A stretch of DNA of 64,000 nt from Erwinia_E haradaeae_C. GTDB taxonomy: Bacteria > Pseudomonadota > Gammaproteobacteria > Enterobacterales > Enterobacteriaceae. The notes under the pieces are model-generated. The model saw only the letters and a list, made by a program, of their open reading frames with translations, made no database searches and was not told the DNA's origin. Position numbers and translations under genes: made by a program. This document shows positions 51,479 to 60,058 of the stretch, in pieces. Position 1 is the stretch's first letter, and every line of letters begins with the position of its first letter. The DNA is taken from the NCBI RefSeq assembly GCF_900698995.1, contig NZ_LR217735.1, positions 372,001 to 436,000 on the forward strand, given 5' to 3'.

Positions 51479-51802
51479 ATGGCCGCTAAGATTCGGCGTA
51501 ATGATGAAGTAATTGTGTTAAGTGGAAAGGATAAAGGAAAACGTGGTAAAGTAAAAAATGTATTAGTTTGTGGTAAAATTCTTGTCGAGGGTATTAATTT
51601 AGTTATCAAGCACCAAAAGCCTATTCCAGCCATTAATCATCCGGGTGGTATTATTAAAAAAGAAGCGGCCATACAGATATCTAATGTTGCACTTTTTAAC
51701 TCAGATACCGGGAAAGCTGATCGAGTAGGTTTTAGATTTGAGGAAGGAAAAAAAGTTCGTTTCTTTAAATCTAACAGAAAAACCATAAGTAATATGGAGT
51801 AG
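51479..51802 (+). CDS. rplX: 50S ribosomal protein L24
   Basis: Assembly initiator of the 50S subunit. 107 residues (E. coli 104). KOW motif in DEVIVLSGKDKGKRGKV; INLVIKHQKPIPAINHPGGI follows. The last residues are a few longer than in E. coli. Confidence 0.97.
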   Translation: MAAKIRRNDEVIVLSGKDKGKRGKVKNVLVCGKILVEGINLVIKHQKPIPAINHPGGIIKKEAAIQISNVALFNSDTGKADRVGFRFEEGKKVRFFKSNRKTISNME

Positions 51803-51806
51803 TTCG

Positions 51807-52346
51807 ATGGCAAGATTATATGCTGTTTACAAAAAGGAAGTAGTGAAAAAACTTATGACTGATTTGGGGTATCACTCTGTCATGCGTGTGCCACGAATTG
51901 AAAAAATTACTCTAAATATGGGTGTAGGTCAAGCAAGTTCAGATAAAAAATTATTAGATCATGCAGTGATTAACCTAACAGCTATATCTGGGCAAAAACC
52001 TTTGATTACTAAAGCACGTAAGTCTATTGCTAGTTTTAAAATTCGTCAGGGTTATCCTATTGGTTGTAAAGTAACTCTACGTGGTGAACGTATGTGGGAA
52101 TTTTTTGAACGTTTAGTTTCTATTGTTATCCCGCGTATTCGTGATTTTAGAGGTTTATCAATTAAATCTTTTGACGGAAATGGTAATTATAGTATAGGTA
52201 TCCGAGAGCAGATTATTTTTCCAGAAATTAATTATGATCAAATTGATCGAATTCGTGGTATGGATATAAGTATTACTACCACTGCACAATCTGATGCTGA
52301 AGGGGAAGCGCTTTTATCTGCATTTAATTTTCCATTTCGCAAGTAA
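51807..52346 (+). CDS. rplE: 50S ribosomal protein L5
   Basis: 5S rRNA-binding protein of the central protuberance. 179 residues as in E. coli. VPRIEKITLNMGVGQA, GQKPLITKARKSIASFKIR and the ending AFNFPFRK are typical. Confidence 0.98.
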   Translation: MARLYAVYKKEVVKKLMTDLGYHSVMRVPRIEKITLNMGVGQASSDKKLLDHAVINLTAISGQKPLITKARKSIASFKIRQGYPIGCKVTLRGERMWEFFERLVSIVIPRIRDFRGLSIKSFDGNGNYSIGIREQIIFPEINYDQIDRIRGMDISITTTAQSDAEGEALLSAFNFPFRK

Positions 52347-52361
52347 TAAGGGGGCGCTCTT

Positions 52362-52667
52362 GTGGCTAAAAAAGCATTAAAAGCACGCGAAGTTGTTCGC
52401 ATAAAAATGGCCAAGAAATATCGCTCTAAACGTCAAGCACTAAAAGATATTATTTCTAGTGTTCATGCATCTGCGGAAGAGCGTTGGGATGCTATGTTAA
52501 AATTACAAAATATACCTCGTGATTCTAGTCCTTCTCGTCAACGTAATCGCTGTCGTCAGACTGGTCGGCCTCATGGTTATGTTGGTAAATTTGGTTTAAG
52601 TCGCATAAAATTGCGCGAGGCGGCAATGCGCGGTGAAGTGCCTGGTTTAAAAAAGGCTAGCTGGTAA
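52362..52667 (+). CDS. rpsN: 30S ribosomal protein S14
   Basis: 101 residues as in E. coli; the long, zinc-free form (no CxxC pairs). Starts with GTG (52362) after a GGGGGCG stretch. RDSSPSRQRNRCRQTGRPHG and SRIKLREAAMRGEVPGL are conserved. Confidence 0.97.
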   Translation: MAKKALKAREVVRIKMAKKYRSKRQALKDIISSVHASAEERWDAMLKLQNIPRDSSPSRQRNRCRQTGRPHGYVGKFGLSRIKLREAAMRGEVPGLKKASW

Positions 52668-52695
52668 GTGTCGGTTATATATTAGGAGTAAAAAG

Positions 52696-53088
52696 ATGAG
52701 CATGCAGGATCCAATTGCAGATATGCTAACCCGTATCCGTAACGGCCAAGCAGCGAATAAAATTTCGGTTAGAATGCCTTCTTCTAAATTAAAATTAGCT
52801 ATTGCTGGTGTTCTAAAAGAAGAAGGATATATTTTAACATATTCTATTATAAATGGTATTAAGGTAGAGTTAGAGTTAACTTTAAAGTATTTTCAAGGAA
52901 AATCTGTTATCGAAAGTATTCAACGCGTGAGTCGCCCAGGATTAAGGATTTATAAAAGAAAACATCAACTGCCAAAGGTTATGGCAGGATTGGGTGTTTC
53001 TGTTATTTCTACCTCCAAAGGGGTGATGACAGATCGTTCAGCTCGTCAATCAGGACTTGGCGGTGAAATTGTCTGCTATATAGCTTAA
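52696..53088 (+). CDS. rpsH: 30S ribosomal protein S8
   Basis: 16S rRNA-binding assembly protein; in E. coli it represses the spc operon at rplE. 130 residues as in E. coli. MQDPIADMLTRIRNGQ and the C-terminal STSKGVMTDRSARQSGLGGE are intact. Confidence 0.98.
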   Translation: MSMQDPIADMLTRIRNGQAANKISVRMPSSKLKLAIAGVLKEEGYILTYSIINGIKVELELTLKYFQGKSVIESIQRVSRPGLRIYKRKHQLPKVMAGLGVSVISTSKGVMTDRSARQSGLGGEIVCYIA

Positions 53089-53124
53089 TTGTGTGTAGCG
53101 TAAGCTTAATTGGAGGGGTTGAAA

Positions 53125-53658
53125 ATGTCTCGTGTTGCTAAAGCACCTGTGAGTATTCCTATCCATGTACAGGTAAAACTTGATGGTCAGGTTATTACTA
53201 TTACAGGAAGAAACGATGAATTAATTCATACGTTAAATAAAGCTGTATTAGTAAAAGAGATTAACAATACCCTAATTTTTTCGCCACAGCCAGGTTTTAT
53301 TAGTGGTTGGACCCAAGCAGGCACTGCTCGTGCTCTAGTGAACGCGATGGTCATAGGCGTGACTCAAGGTTTTACTAAAAAGTTACAGCTTGTGGGTGTT
53401 GGTTATCGTGCTGCCTTAAAAGGAAATCGATTAAATTTATCATTAGGTTTATCTCATTCTATTGATCATGTGCTTCCGAAGGGTATTGTCGCTACATGTA
53501 TTAGTCAAACTGACATTATATTACACAGCGCAAATAAACAGTTACTTGGTCAAGTTGCCGCCGATCTTCGTGCTTATCGTCCTCCTGAACCTTATAAGGG
53601 TAAGGGAATTCGTTACACTCATGAGATTATTCGTCGCAAAGAGGCTAAAAAGAAATAA
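53125..53658 (+). CDS. rplF: 50S ribosomal protein L6
   Basis: Supports the factor-binding site. The ATG at 53125 (MSRVAKAPVSIP), after GGAGGGG, gives 177 residues as in E. coli; the frame opens five codons earlier at TTG. LQLVGVGYRAALKG and the C-terminal PPEPYKGKGIRYTHEIIRRK are typical. Confidence 0.98.
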   Translation: MSRVAKAPVSIPIHVQVKLDGQVITITGRNDELIHTLNKAVLVKEINNTLIFSPQPGFISGWTQAGTARALVNAMVIGVTQGFTKKLQLVGVGYRAALKGNRLNLSLGLSHSIDHVLPKGIVATCISQTDIILHSANKQLLGQVAADLRAYRPPEPYKGKGIRYTHEIIRRKEAKKK

Positions 53659-53667
53659 GGTAATACT

Positions 53668-54021
53668 ATGGATAAAAAATCTGCCCGTCTTCGACGAGCA
53701 ACTCGCACGCGTTATCAATTAAAAAAGCTCAGTATTACTCGTTTAATGGTACATCGTACCTCGCGTCACATTTATGCACAAGTTATTTCTTCTAATGGTT
53801 CTGAAATTTTAGTATCTGCTTCTACAGTAGAAAAATCAGTTGGCAAAAAATTAAAATACACTGGAAACAAGGATGCTGCGGTTACTATTGGCGCACTAGT
53901 TGCCGAGCGTGCAATTAAGAAGGGTGTAACACGTGTAGCTTTTGATCGTTCTGGTTTTCAGTATCATGGTCGTGTTCAGGCATTAGCAGACGCTGCTCGC
54001 GAAGCTGGTTTGCAGTTTTAA
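53668..54021 (+). CDS. rplR: 50S ribosomal protein L18
   Basis: 5S rRNA-binding protein. 117 residues as in E. coli. RLVVHRT-type motif appears as RLMVHRTSRHIYAQVI; AFDRSGFQYHGRVQALADAA near the end is nearly unchanged. Confidence 0.98.
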   Translation: MDKKSARLRRATRTRYQLKKLSITRLMVHRTSRHIYAQVISSNGSEILVSASTVEKSVGKKLKYTGNKDAAVTIGALVAERAIKKGVTRVAFDRSGFQYHGRVQALADAAREAGLQF

Positions 54022-54036
54022 GGCATAAGGTGTAAA

Positions 54037-54555
54037 ATGGCACATATCGAAAAACAATCTAGTGAACTACAGGAAAAGCTCATCTCGGTAAATCGTGTTT
54101 CTAAAACTGTTCAAGGTGGGCGTATTTTTTCTTTTACAGCCCTCACTGTTGTTGGGGACGGTAATGGACGCATGGGGTTTGGTTATGGCAAGGCACGTGA
54201 AGTTCCGGCCGCAATTCAAAAAGCAATGGAAAAAGCTCGACGAAATATGAATTATTTTGCGTTATGCCATGGCACATTACAGCATCCTGTGAAAGGTTCT
54301 CACACAGGGTCTCGTGTATTTATGAAACCAGCATCAGAGGGGACAGGTATTATTGCTGGTGGTGCGATGCGTGCTGTTTTAGAGGTGGCTGGTATTCATA
54401 ATGTGTTAGCTAAAGCTTATGGTTCTACAAATCCAATCAACGTAGTACGTGCTACTTTAGACGGTCTTATGAGAATGAGATCTCCAGAAATAGTTGCTGC
54501 TAAACGTGGCAAATCTATTGAAAATATTCTTGGAGATAGTTCAAATGGCAATTAA
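54037..54555 (+). CDS. rpsE: 30S ribosomal protein S5
   Basis: Decoding-fidelity protein. 172 residues, five more than E. coli. The N-terminal domain has VSKTVQGGRIFSFTALTVVG (spectinomycin-loop region) and the second domain GTGIIAGGAMRAVLEVAG. Its last codons overlap the rpmD start by 11 bases. Confidence 0.98.
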   Translation: MAHIEKQSSELQEKLISVNRVSKTVQGGRIFSFTALTVVGDGNGRMGFGYGKAREVPAAIQKAMEKARRNMNYFALCHGTLQHPVKGSHTGSRVFMKPASEGTGIIAGGAMRAVLEVAGIHNVLAKAYGSTNPINVVRATLDGLMRMRSPEIVAAKRGKSIENILGDSSNGN

Positions 54556-54733
54556 AATGATCAAAATTACTCAAACGCGTAGTGCGATTGGTTGCTTACC
54601 TAAACATAAGGCTACTTTGCTTGGTTTAGGTCTTCGGAGAATTCGTCATACTGTATATCGTGAAGATACGGTAGCTATTCGAGGTATGATTCGAGCTGTT
54701 TCCTACATGATTAAAGTGGCGGAGAGGATATAA
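54545..54733 (+). CDS. rpmD: 50S ribosomal protein L30
   Basis: 62 residues from the ATG at 54545 (MAIKMIKITQTRSAIG); E. coli has 59. The frame is open further upstream but there it runs inside rpsE out of frame. KATLLGLGLRRIRHTVYRED is the family core. The start lies inside the last codons of rpsE, so translation is likely coupled. Confidence 0.96.
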   Translation: MAIKMIKITQTRSAIGCLPKHKATLLGLGLRRIRHTVYREDTVAIRGMIRAVSYMIKVAERI

Positions 54734-55168
54734 ATGTATTTAAATACTTTATCACCAGCCAAAGGTTCTAAACATGTAGCCAAGCGTTTAGGGCGAGGTA
54801 TTGGATCTGGGTTTGGGAAAACTGCTGGGCGAGGTCATAAAGGGCAAAAATCACGCGCTGGTAGTGGTGCGCATCGCGGATTTGAGGGTGGCCAGACTCC
54901 TTTATATCGGCGTTTACCAAAATTTGGTTTTATATCTCGCAAAGCTAGATTTACCACACAAGTGCGTCTATCTGATTTAAATAGGATTAAAAGCACGATT
55001 ATTGATCTTCATGCTTTAAAAGAAGCGCATTTAATTAGTATGCAGACTAAATTTGTAAAAGTAATACTTTGTGGTGGTATTGAGACGGCTATTATAATTC
55101 GTGGGTTACGTGTTACCCAAGGTGCTCGTTCTTTAATTTTTGCTGCTGGCGGAAAAATTGAGGCATAA
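54734..55168 (+). CDS. rplO: 50S ribosomal protein L15
   Basis: 144 residues as in E. coli. MYLNTLSPAKGSKHVAKRLG, the glycine-rich GKTAGRGHKGQKSRAGSG and FEGGQTPLYRRLPKFGF are intact. It begins directly after the rpmD stop codon. Confidence 0.98.
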   Translation: MYLNTLSPAKGSKHVAKRLGRGIGSGFGKTAGRGHKGQKSRAGSGAHRGFEGGQTPLYRRLPKFGFISRKARFTTQVRLSDLNRIKSTIIDLHALKEAHLISMQTKFVKVILCGGIETAIIIRGLRVTQGARSLIFAAGGKIEA

Positions 55169-55175
55169 CTTATCG

Positions 55176-56507
55176 ATGGTTAAGCAATCGCGACTTGGCT
55201 TTCAAAGTACAAAAGGTGGCTTGAGTGAGCTAAAGATTAGATTAGCGTTTCTTATAAGTTCGCTGATTATTTTTCGTATTGGTTCTTTTATTCCAATTCC
55301 AGGAATTGATGTTACTATTATCTCCAATCTTCTTGAGAGGCAGCGTGGAACTATTATTGATATGTTTAATATGTTTTCTGGAGGTTCGTTAAGTCGCGCT
55401 TCTATCTTTGCTTTAGGGATAATGCCATATATCTCTGCATCGATTATTATTCAGATATTAACAATAGTTAATCCTACTTTATCTGAATTAAAAAAAGAAG
55501 GAGAGGTTGGTCGTAGGAAAATTAGTCAGTATACCCGTTACGCTACTTTAGCGTTAGGTATACTTCAATCAATTGGCATTGCTATAGGTTTACCGAATAT
55601 GCCAGGAATGAAGGGTCTAGTATTACATCCAGGACCTGGGTTTTTTATTACTGCTGTGATTAGTTTAGTCACAGGAACTATGTTTCTTATGTGGTTAGGT
55701 GAGCAAATTACAGAAAGAGGCATGGGTAATGGTATTTCTATGATAATTTTTGCAGGTATCGTAGCTGGCTTGCCATCTGCAGTTGGGCATACTCTTGAAG
55801 AAGTTAGACAAGGCGACCTGCATATTCTTGGGTTAATATTATTGGCAGTTTTAGTATTTTCTATTACCTTATTTGTTGTATTTATTGAGCGTGGTCAACG
55901 ACGTATTGTTGTACATTATGCACAGCGTCAACAAGGTCGAAGAATTTACGCTGCACATAACACACACTTGCCCTTAAAAGTTAATATGTCCGGGGTTATT
56001 CCTGCTATCTTTGCTTCTAGTCTAATTTTGCTTCCAGCAACGTTGATATCATGGTTTGGTGATGGTATTGGTTCTGGTTTATTGATGAAAATTTCACTTT
56101 TTTTACAGCCTGGAGAGCCACTTTATGTGTTGCTTTATGCAACAGCAATTATTTTTTTCTCCTTTTTTTATACAGAATTAGTTTTTAATCCACGTGAAAC
56201 AGCAGATAATTTAAAAAAATGTGGTGCATTTATTTTAGGCATTCGTCCAGGAGAACACACTGGAAAGTATATTCAAAAGGTTATGAGTCGATTAACACTA
56301 ATTGGTTCTCTATATATTACATTTATTTGTCTAATTCCAGAGTTTTTGCGTAATTCAATGAAAGTTCCATTTTATTTTGGTGGTACGTCTTTATTGATTG
56401 TAGTAGTTGTCATCATGGATTTTATGGTGCAAGTACAAACTCTGTTAATGTCCAGTCGATACGAGTCTGTATTAAAAAAAGCAAACTTAAAAGGTTATAG
56501 TCGTTAA
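55176..56507 (+). CDS. secY: SecY, channel subunit of the Sec translocase
   Basis: Ten-helix membrane channel for protein export and insertion. From the ATG at 55176 (MVKQSRLGFQSTKGG) it has 443 residues, exactly the E. coli length; the frame is open to 55140 inside rplO. RIGSFIPIPGID (helix 1 and plug), GIMPYISASIIIQ, the ERGMGNGISMIIFAGI segment and the cytosolic loop NPRETADNLKKCGAFILGIR are conserved. With DsbA it supports an active envelope. Confidence 0.98.
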   Translation: MVKQSRLGFQSTKGGLSELKIRLAFLISSLIIFRIGSFIPIPGIDVTIISNLLERQRGTIIDMFNMFSGGSLSRASIFALGIMPYISASIIIQILTIVNPTLSELKKEGEVGRRKISQYTRYATLALGILQSIGIAIGLPNMPGMKGLVLHPGPGFFITAVISLVTGTMFLMWLGEQITERGMGNGISMIIFAGIVAGLPSAVGHTLEEVRQGDLHILGLILLAVLVFSITLFVVFIERGQRRIVVHYAQRQQGRRIYAAHNTHLPLKVNMSGVIPAIFASSLILLPATLISWFGDGIGSGLLMKISLFLQPGEPLYVLLYATAIIFFSFFYTELVFNPRETADNLKKCGAFILGIRPGEHTGKYIQKVMSRLTLIGSLYITFICLIPEFLRNSMKVPFYFGGTSLLIVVVVIMDFMVQVQTLLMSSRYESVLKKANLKGYSR

Positions 56508-56516
56508 GAGGGTAAA

Positions 56517-56633
56517 ATGAAAGTATGTGCTTCTGTTAGAAAATTATGTCGTAATTGTAAGATTGTCCGTCGTAATGGAGTGGTTCGTGTAATTTGCAGT
56601 ACCGAGCCTAAACATAAACAGCGACAAGGGTAA
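56517..56633 (+). CDS. rpmJ: 50S ribosomal protein L36
   Basis: 38 residues, the E. coli length: starts MKVCASVRKLCRNCK and ends EPKHKQRQG. It is the zinc-ribbon form with cysteines 11, 14 and 27 and histidine 33 as ligands. It starts nine bases after the secY stop, in the conserved secY-rpmJ order closing the spc operon. GAGGGT lies before the ATG. Short enough to be missed by length cut-offs. Confidence 0.95.
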   Translation: MKVCASVRKLCRNCKIVRRNGVVRVICSTEPKHKQRQG

Positions 56634-56683
56634 ACAATTCTTACATGTTTTAATTGGATTATACTGATTTAGATACTTGTGTG

Positions 56684-56712
56684 TTGACTATATGTTCTAA
56701 TAGAAGTATTCT
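56684..56712 (+). promoter_or_regulatory. possible promoter of the alpha operon
   Basis: TTGACT (56684-56689) and TATTCT (56707-56712) lie 17 bases apart in the 132-base gap between rpmJ and rpsM. E. coli has an alpha-operon promoter in this gap. The -10 matches four of six. Confidence 0.4.
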
Positions 56713-56765
56713 AAAATGGGCTTTTGGATAAAAATACACTAATTCGTAATTTATAGGAGTGCATA

Positions 56766-57122
56766 GTGGCCCGTATAGCAGGGATTAACATTCCTGATCA
56801 AAAACATACCGTAATTGCATTAACTGCGATATTTGGAATCGGCAAAAACCGTTCGCAGTTTATTTGCAGATCAACGGGTATTGCCGAACATGTTAAGATC
56901 AGTGATCTACCCGAAGAGAAACTTGACATGCTTCGTGATGCAGTGGCAAAATTTATTGTTGAAGGCGATCTGCGTCGAGAAGTTACCATCAGCATTAAGC
57001 GTCTTATGGATCTTGGGTGTTATCGTGGATTGCGTCATCGTCGCGGCCTTCCAGTTCGCGGCCAACGAACCAAAACTAACGCTAGGACGAGAAAAGGTCC
57101 GCGTAAACCGATCAAGAAATAA
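56766..57122 (+). CDS. rpsM: 30S ribosomal protein S13
   Basis: First gene of the alpha operon; 118 residues as in E. coli. Starts with GTG (56766), eight bases after AGGAG. SIKRLMDLGCYRGLRHRRG and the basic tail NARTRKGPRKPIKK are identical to E. coli; the segment around residues 20-45 is more divergent. Confidence 0.98.
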   Translation: MARIAGINIPDQKHTVIALTAIFGIGKNRSQFICRSTGIAEHVKISDLPEEKLDMLRDAVAKFIVEGDLRREVTISIKRLMDLGCYRGLRHRRGLPVRGQRTKTNARTRKGPRKPIKK

Positions 57123-57138
57123 TCTGGATAATTAAATA

Positions 57139-57528
57139 ATGACTAAGGTACCAATTCGTTCACGTAAGCGAGCAAAAAAACAACTCTCTGATGGTGTGGC
57201 TCATATTCATGCCTCATTTAATAATACTATTGTTACTATTACAGATCGTCAGGGTAACGCACTAGGTTGGGCAACAGCTGGTGGGTCTGGTTTTCGTGGT
57301 TCTCGCAAGTCTACGCCATTTGCTGCACAAGTTGCTGCAGAACACTGTGCAGAATCTGTAAAAGATTATGGTATTAAAAATTTAGAGGTAATGGTTAAAG
57401 GACCTGGACCAGGTCGTGAATCAACTATTCGGGCTTTGAATGCCGCTGGTTTTCGTATTACAAATATTACCGATGTAACCCCAATCCCACATAACGGTTG
57501 TCGTCCACCCAAGAAACGTCGAGTATAA
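57139..57528 (+). CDS. rpsK: 30S ribosomal protein S11
   Basis: Platform protein; 129 residues as in E. coli. ASFNNTIVTITDRQGNALGW, the KGPGPGRESTIRALN loop and the C-terminal HNGCRPPKKRRV are conserved. Confidence 0.98.
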   Translation: MTKVPIRSRKRAKKQLSDGVAHIHASFNNTIVTITDRQGNALGWATAGGSGFRGSRKSTPFAAQVAAEHCAESVKDYGIKNLEVMVKGPGPGRESTIRALNAAGFRITNITDVTPIPHNGCRPPKKRRV

Positions 57529-57560
57529 AATTTCTTTTTAAGAAAGATTGGAGAAAGAAA

Positions 57561-58181
57561 ATGGCAAGATATTTGGGTCCGAAACTAAAGATTAGTCGTC
57601 GTGAGGGCACAGACTTATTTCTTAAGTCTGGTGTGCGTGCAATTGATACAAAATGTAATTTAGAGAAAGCCCCGGGTCAGCATGGGGCTCATAAAACACG
57701 TTTATCGGACTACGGAATTCAATTACGAGAAAAACAAAAAGTTCGTCGTATGTATGGGATACTAGAACGTCAATTTCGCAATTATTATAAAGAAGCCGCT
57801 CGATTGCGAGGTAACACTGGAGATATTTTATTATCTCTTTTAGAAGGTCGCTTGGATAATGTAGTGTATCGTATGGGTTTTGGTGCTACACGCTCTGAAG
57901 CACGACAATTAGTTAGTCATAAAGCAATTATGGTAAATCGCCGAGTAGTAAATATTTCGTCTTATCAGGTATCATTAAATGATGTTATTAGTATTCGAGA
58001 TAAAGCAAAAAAACAATCTCGCATAAAAGCTGCGCTAGAGCTAGCAAATCAGCGTGAAAAGCCAACGTGGTTAGCGGTTGATATTACAAAAATGGAAGGG
58101 GTATTTAAACATGTTCCGGAACGTACTGATCTTACTGCAGATATTAATGAACACCTTATTGTAGAACTTTACTCTAAGTAA
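57561..58181 (+). CDS. rpsD: 30S ribosomal protein S4
   Basis: Nucleates 30S assembly and represses the alpha operon in E. coli. The ATG at 57561 (MARYLGPKLKISRREGTD), after GGAG, gives 206 residues as in E. coli; the frame extends 21 codons upstream into the rpsK end without similarity. The S4 RNA-binding domain has RLDNVVYRMGFGATRSEARQ. Confidence 0.98.
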   Translation: MARYLGPKLKISRREGTDLFLKSGVRAIDTKCNLEKAPGQHGAHKTRLSDYGIQLREKQKVRRMYGILERQFRNYYKEAARLRGNTGDILLSLLEGRLDNVVYRMGFGATRSEARQLVSHKAIMVNRRVVNISSYQVSLNDVISIRDKAKKQSRIKAALELANQREKPTWLAVDITKMEGVFKHVPERTDLTADINEHLIVELYSK

Positions 58182-58204
58182 GGTAGTATTTAAGAGAGGA
58201 CATA

Positions 58205-59206
58205 ATGCATGGTTCTGTGACTAAATTTTTAAAACCGCGACTAGTAAATATTGAGCAAGTTAGCTTAACACGAGCTAAAGTTACCCTTGAACCATTAGAG
58301 CGTGGCTTTGGTCATACATTAGGTAATGCACTTCGTCGTATTTTATTATCATCAATGCCTGGTTGTGCGGTTACAGAGGTTGAAATTGATGGTGTATTAC
58401 ATGAATATAGTACAAAAGAAGGTGTCAAAGAAGATATTCTTGAGGTTCTCTTAAATTTAAAAGAACTAGCAATTATAGTATACGGAAAAGATGAGGTTAT
58501 TCTTACGTTGTGTAAGTCCGGCATTGGTCCGGTCACGGCGGCTGATATTACTCGTCACGAAGATTTTAAAATTGTGCAACTGACACACTTAATTTGTAAT
58601 TTAACTCATGAGAACGCTAGTATTAATATGCGCATGAAAGTACAACGTGGTCGTGGTTATGTTCCTGCTTCTTCTCGTATAAATATTGAAGAAAATGGGC
58701 GTATATTTGGCAAACTATTAGTTGACGCATGTTATAGTCCAGTGGATCGCATAGCTTATAATGTTGAATCAGCACGTGTAGAGCAGAGAACAGATTTGGA
58801 TAAATTAGTAATAGATATTGAAACAAATGGAACTATTGATCCAGAAGAGGCTATTCGACGAGCAGCTACCATTTTATCAGAACAATTAGAAGCCTTTATT
58901 GATTTACGTGACGTACGTCATCCTGAAGTTAAAGAAGAAAAACCAGAATTTGATCCAATCCTATTAAGGCCAGTTGATGACTTAGAGTTAACAGTTCGTT
59001 CAGCTAATTGCCTCAAAGCAGAAGCTATTCATTATATTGGTGATTTAGTGCAGCGCACAGAGGTAGAACTTTTAAAAACGCCTAATCTCGGTAAGAAGTC
59101 TTTGACAGAGATTAAAGATGTGTTAGCAACTCGTAATTTGTCTTTAGGTATGCGATTAGAAAACTGGCCCCCAGAATTAATAATAAATAACTTAATTAAA
59201 AATTAA
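58205..59206 (+). CDS. rpoA: RNA polymerase alpha subunit
   Basis: Assembly platform of RNA polymerase. 333 residues (E. coli 329). The N-terminal domain has LEPLERGFGHTLGNALRRIL and the dimer region; the C-terminal domain, which contacts UP elements and activators, has ELTVRSANCLKAEAIHYIGD and NLGKKSLTEIKDVL, nearly identical to E. coli. Variation is mostly between residues 70 and 165. The last residues are extended (NNLIKN). Confidence 0.98.
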   Translation: MHGSVTKFLKPRLVNIEQVSLTRAKVTLEPLERGFGHTLGNALRRILLSSMPGCAVTEVEIDGVLHEYSTKEGVKEDILEVLLNLKELAIIVYGKDEVILTLCKSGIGPVTAADITRHEDFKIVQLTHLICNLTHENASINMRMKVQRGRGYVPASSRINIEENGRIFGKLLVDACYSPVDRIAYNVESARVEQRTDLDKLVIDIETNGTIDPEEAIRRAATILSEQLEAFIDLRDVRHPEVKEEKPEFDPILLRPVDDLELTVRSANCLKAEAIHYIGDLVQRTEVELLKTPNLGKKSLTEIKDVLATRNLSLGMRLENWPPELIINNLIKN

Positions 59207-59229
59207 GCTCTTATTGAGAAGGAGAAGTT

Positions 59230-59601
59230 ATGCGACACCGTAAGAGTGGTCGTCAACTGAATCGTAACAGAAGCCATCGTAAAGCTATGTTTCGAAATAT
59301 TGCTATCTCTTTGATACAGCATGAGTTTATTAAAACAACTGTTCCAAAAGCAAAAGAGCTTCGCCGTATGCTCGAACCTCTGATTACTCTCTCCAAGAAA
59401 GATAGTATATCTAATCGTCGTTTAGCATTTTCTCGTATTCGACATCATGAGGTGGTTGCCAAATTATTTACTAAACTTGGTCCACGTTTTATAAATAGAC
59501 CTGGTGGGTATACAAGAATCTTAAAGTGCGGTTTTCGATTAGGTGACAATGCTTCAATGGCATATATTGAGTTCATGGATCGTCCTAAGAGTGCAGACTG
59601 A
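59230..59601 (+). CDS. rplQ: 50S ribosomal protein L17
   Basis: Last gene of the alpha operon; 123 residues (E. coli 127). MRHRKSGRQLNRNRSHRKAM and RKA-rich core are typical; the ending YIEFMDRP is conserved. GAAGGAG precedes the ATG. Confidence 0.97.
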   Translation: MRHRKSGRQLNRNRSHRKAMFRNIAISLIQHEFIKTTVPKAKELRRMLEPLITLSKKDSISNRRLAFSRIRHHEVVAKLFTKLGPRFINRPGGYTRILKCGFRLGDNASMAYIEFMDRPKSAD

Positions 59602-59716
59602 ATTATTTTTTTTATGTTATGGTTTATTTTTCAGATAATATTTTTTGATAAAAAGTTATTGTAATCTTACAAAGATGATAACATAAATTATTGATGCAAA
59701 TAGTTGAGTATTTATT

Positions 59717-60058
59717 ATGAAGCATAATCAGCTAAAAAATATTAATATCAAAGTTGCGCGTGATGAATATGGTTATTTAATATCTTTAGCAGATTGGAAT
59801 CAGAATCTTGCAAAAGAGTTAGCAAAAGAGGAAAGCATTGATCTTAGTTTTGCGCATTGGGAGATTATTAATTTTGTGCACAGATTTTATTTAGAATTTA
59901 ATATATCTCCAACAGTGCGTATGTTAGTTCAGGCTTTAACTAAACAGTATGGGCCAGAATACGGAAATAGTCGCTATCTTTTTCGGCTATTTCCGAAAGG
60001 TCCAGCAAAACAAGCAACTAAAATCGCTGGGCTCCCTAAACCTGTAAGGTGTCTATAA
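59717..60058 (+). CDS. tusE: sulfurtransferase TusE (DsrC family)
   Basis: Takes persulfide sulfur from TusBCD and hands it to MnmA for tRNA 2-thiouridine synthesis. 113 residues (E. coli 109). The family core HWEIINFVHRFYLEFN and the C-terminal FPKGPAKQATKIAGLPKP lead to the penultimate, sulfur-carrying cysteine (RCL). With tusDCB nearby, the relay from TusD to TusE is complete; tusA and mnmA are not in the window. In E. coli tusE is elsewhere on the chromosome, so its place beside rplQ is a rearranged junction. Confidence 0.95.
   Translation: MKHNQLKNINIKVARDEYGYLISLADWNQNLAKELAKEESIDLSFAHWEIINFVHRFYLEFNISPTVRMLVQALTKQYGPEYGNSRYLFRLFPKGPAKQATKIAGLPKPVRCL

Noticed and set aside
56713..56765. 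S4-binding pseudoknot leader upstream of rpsM
   Set aside because: The leader after the possible promoter is only about 50 bases and I could not build the nested pseudoknot.
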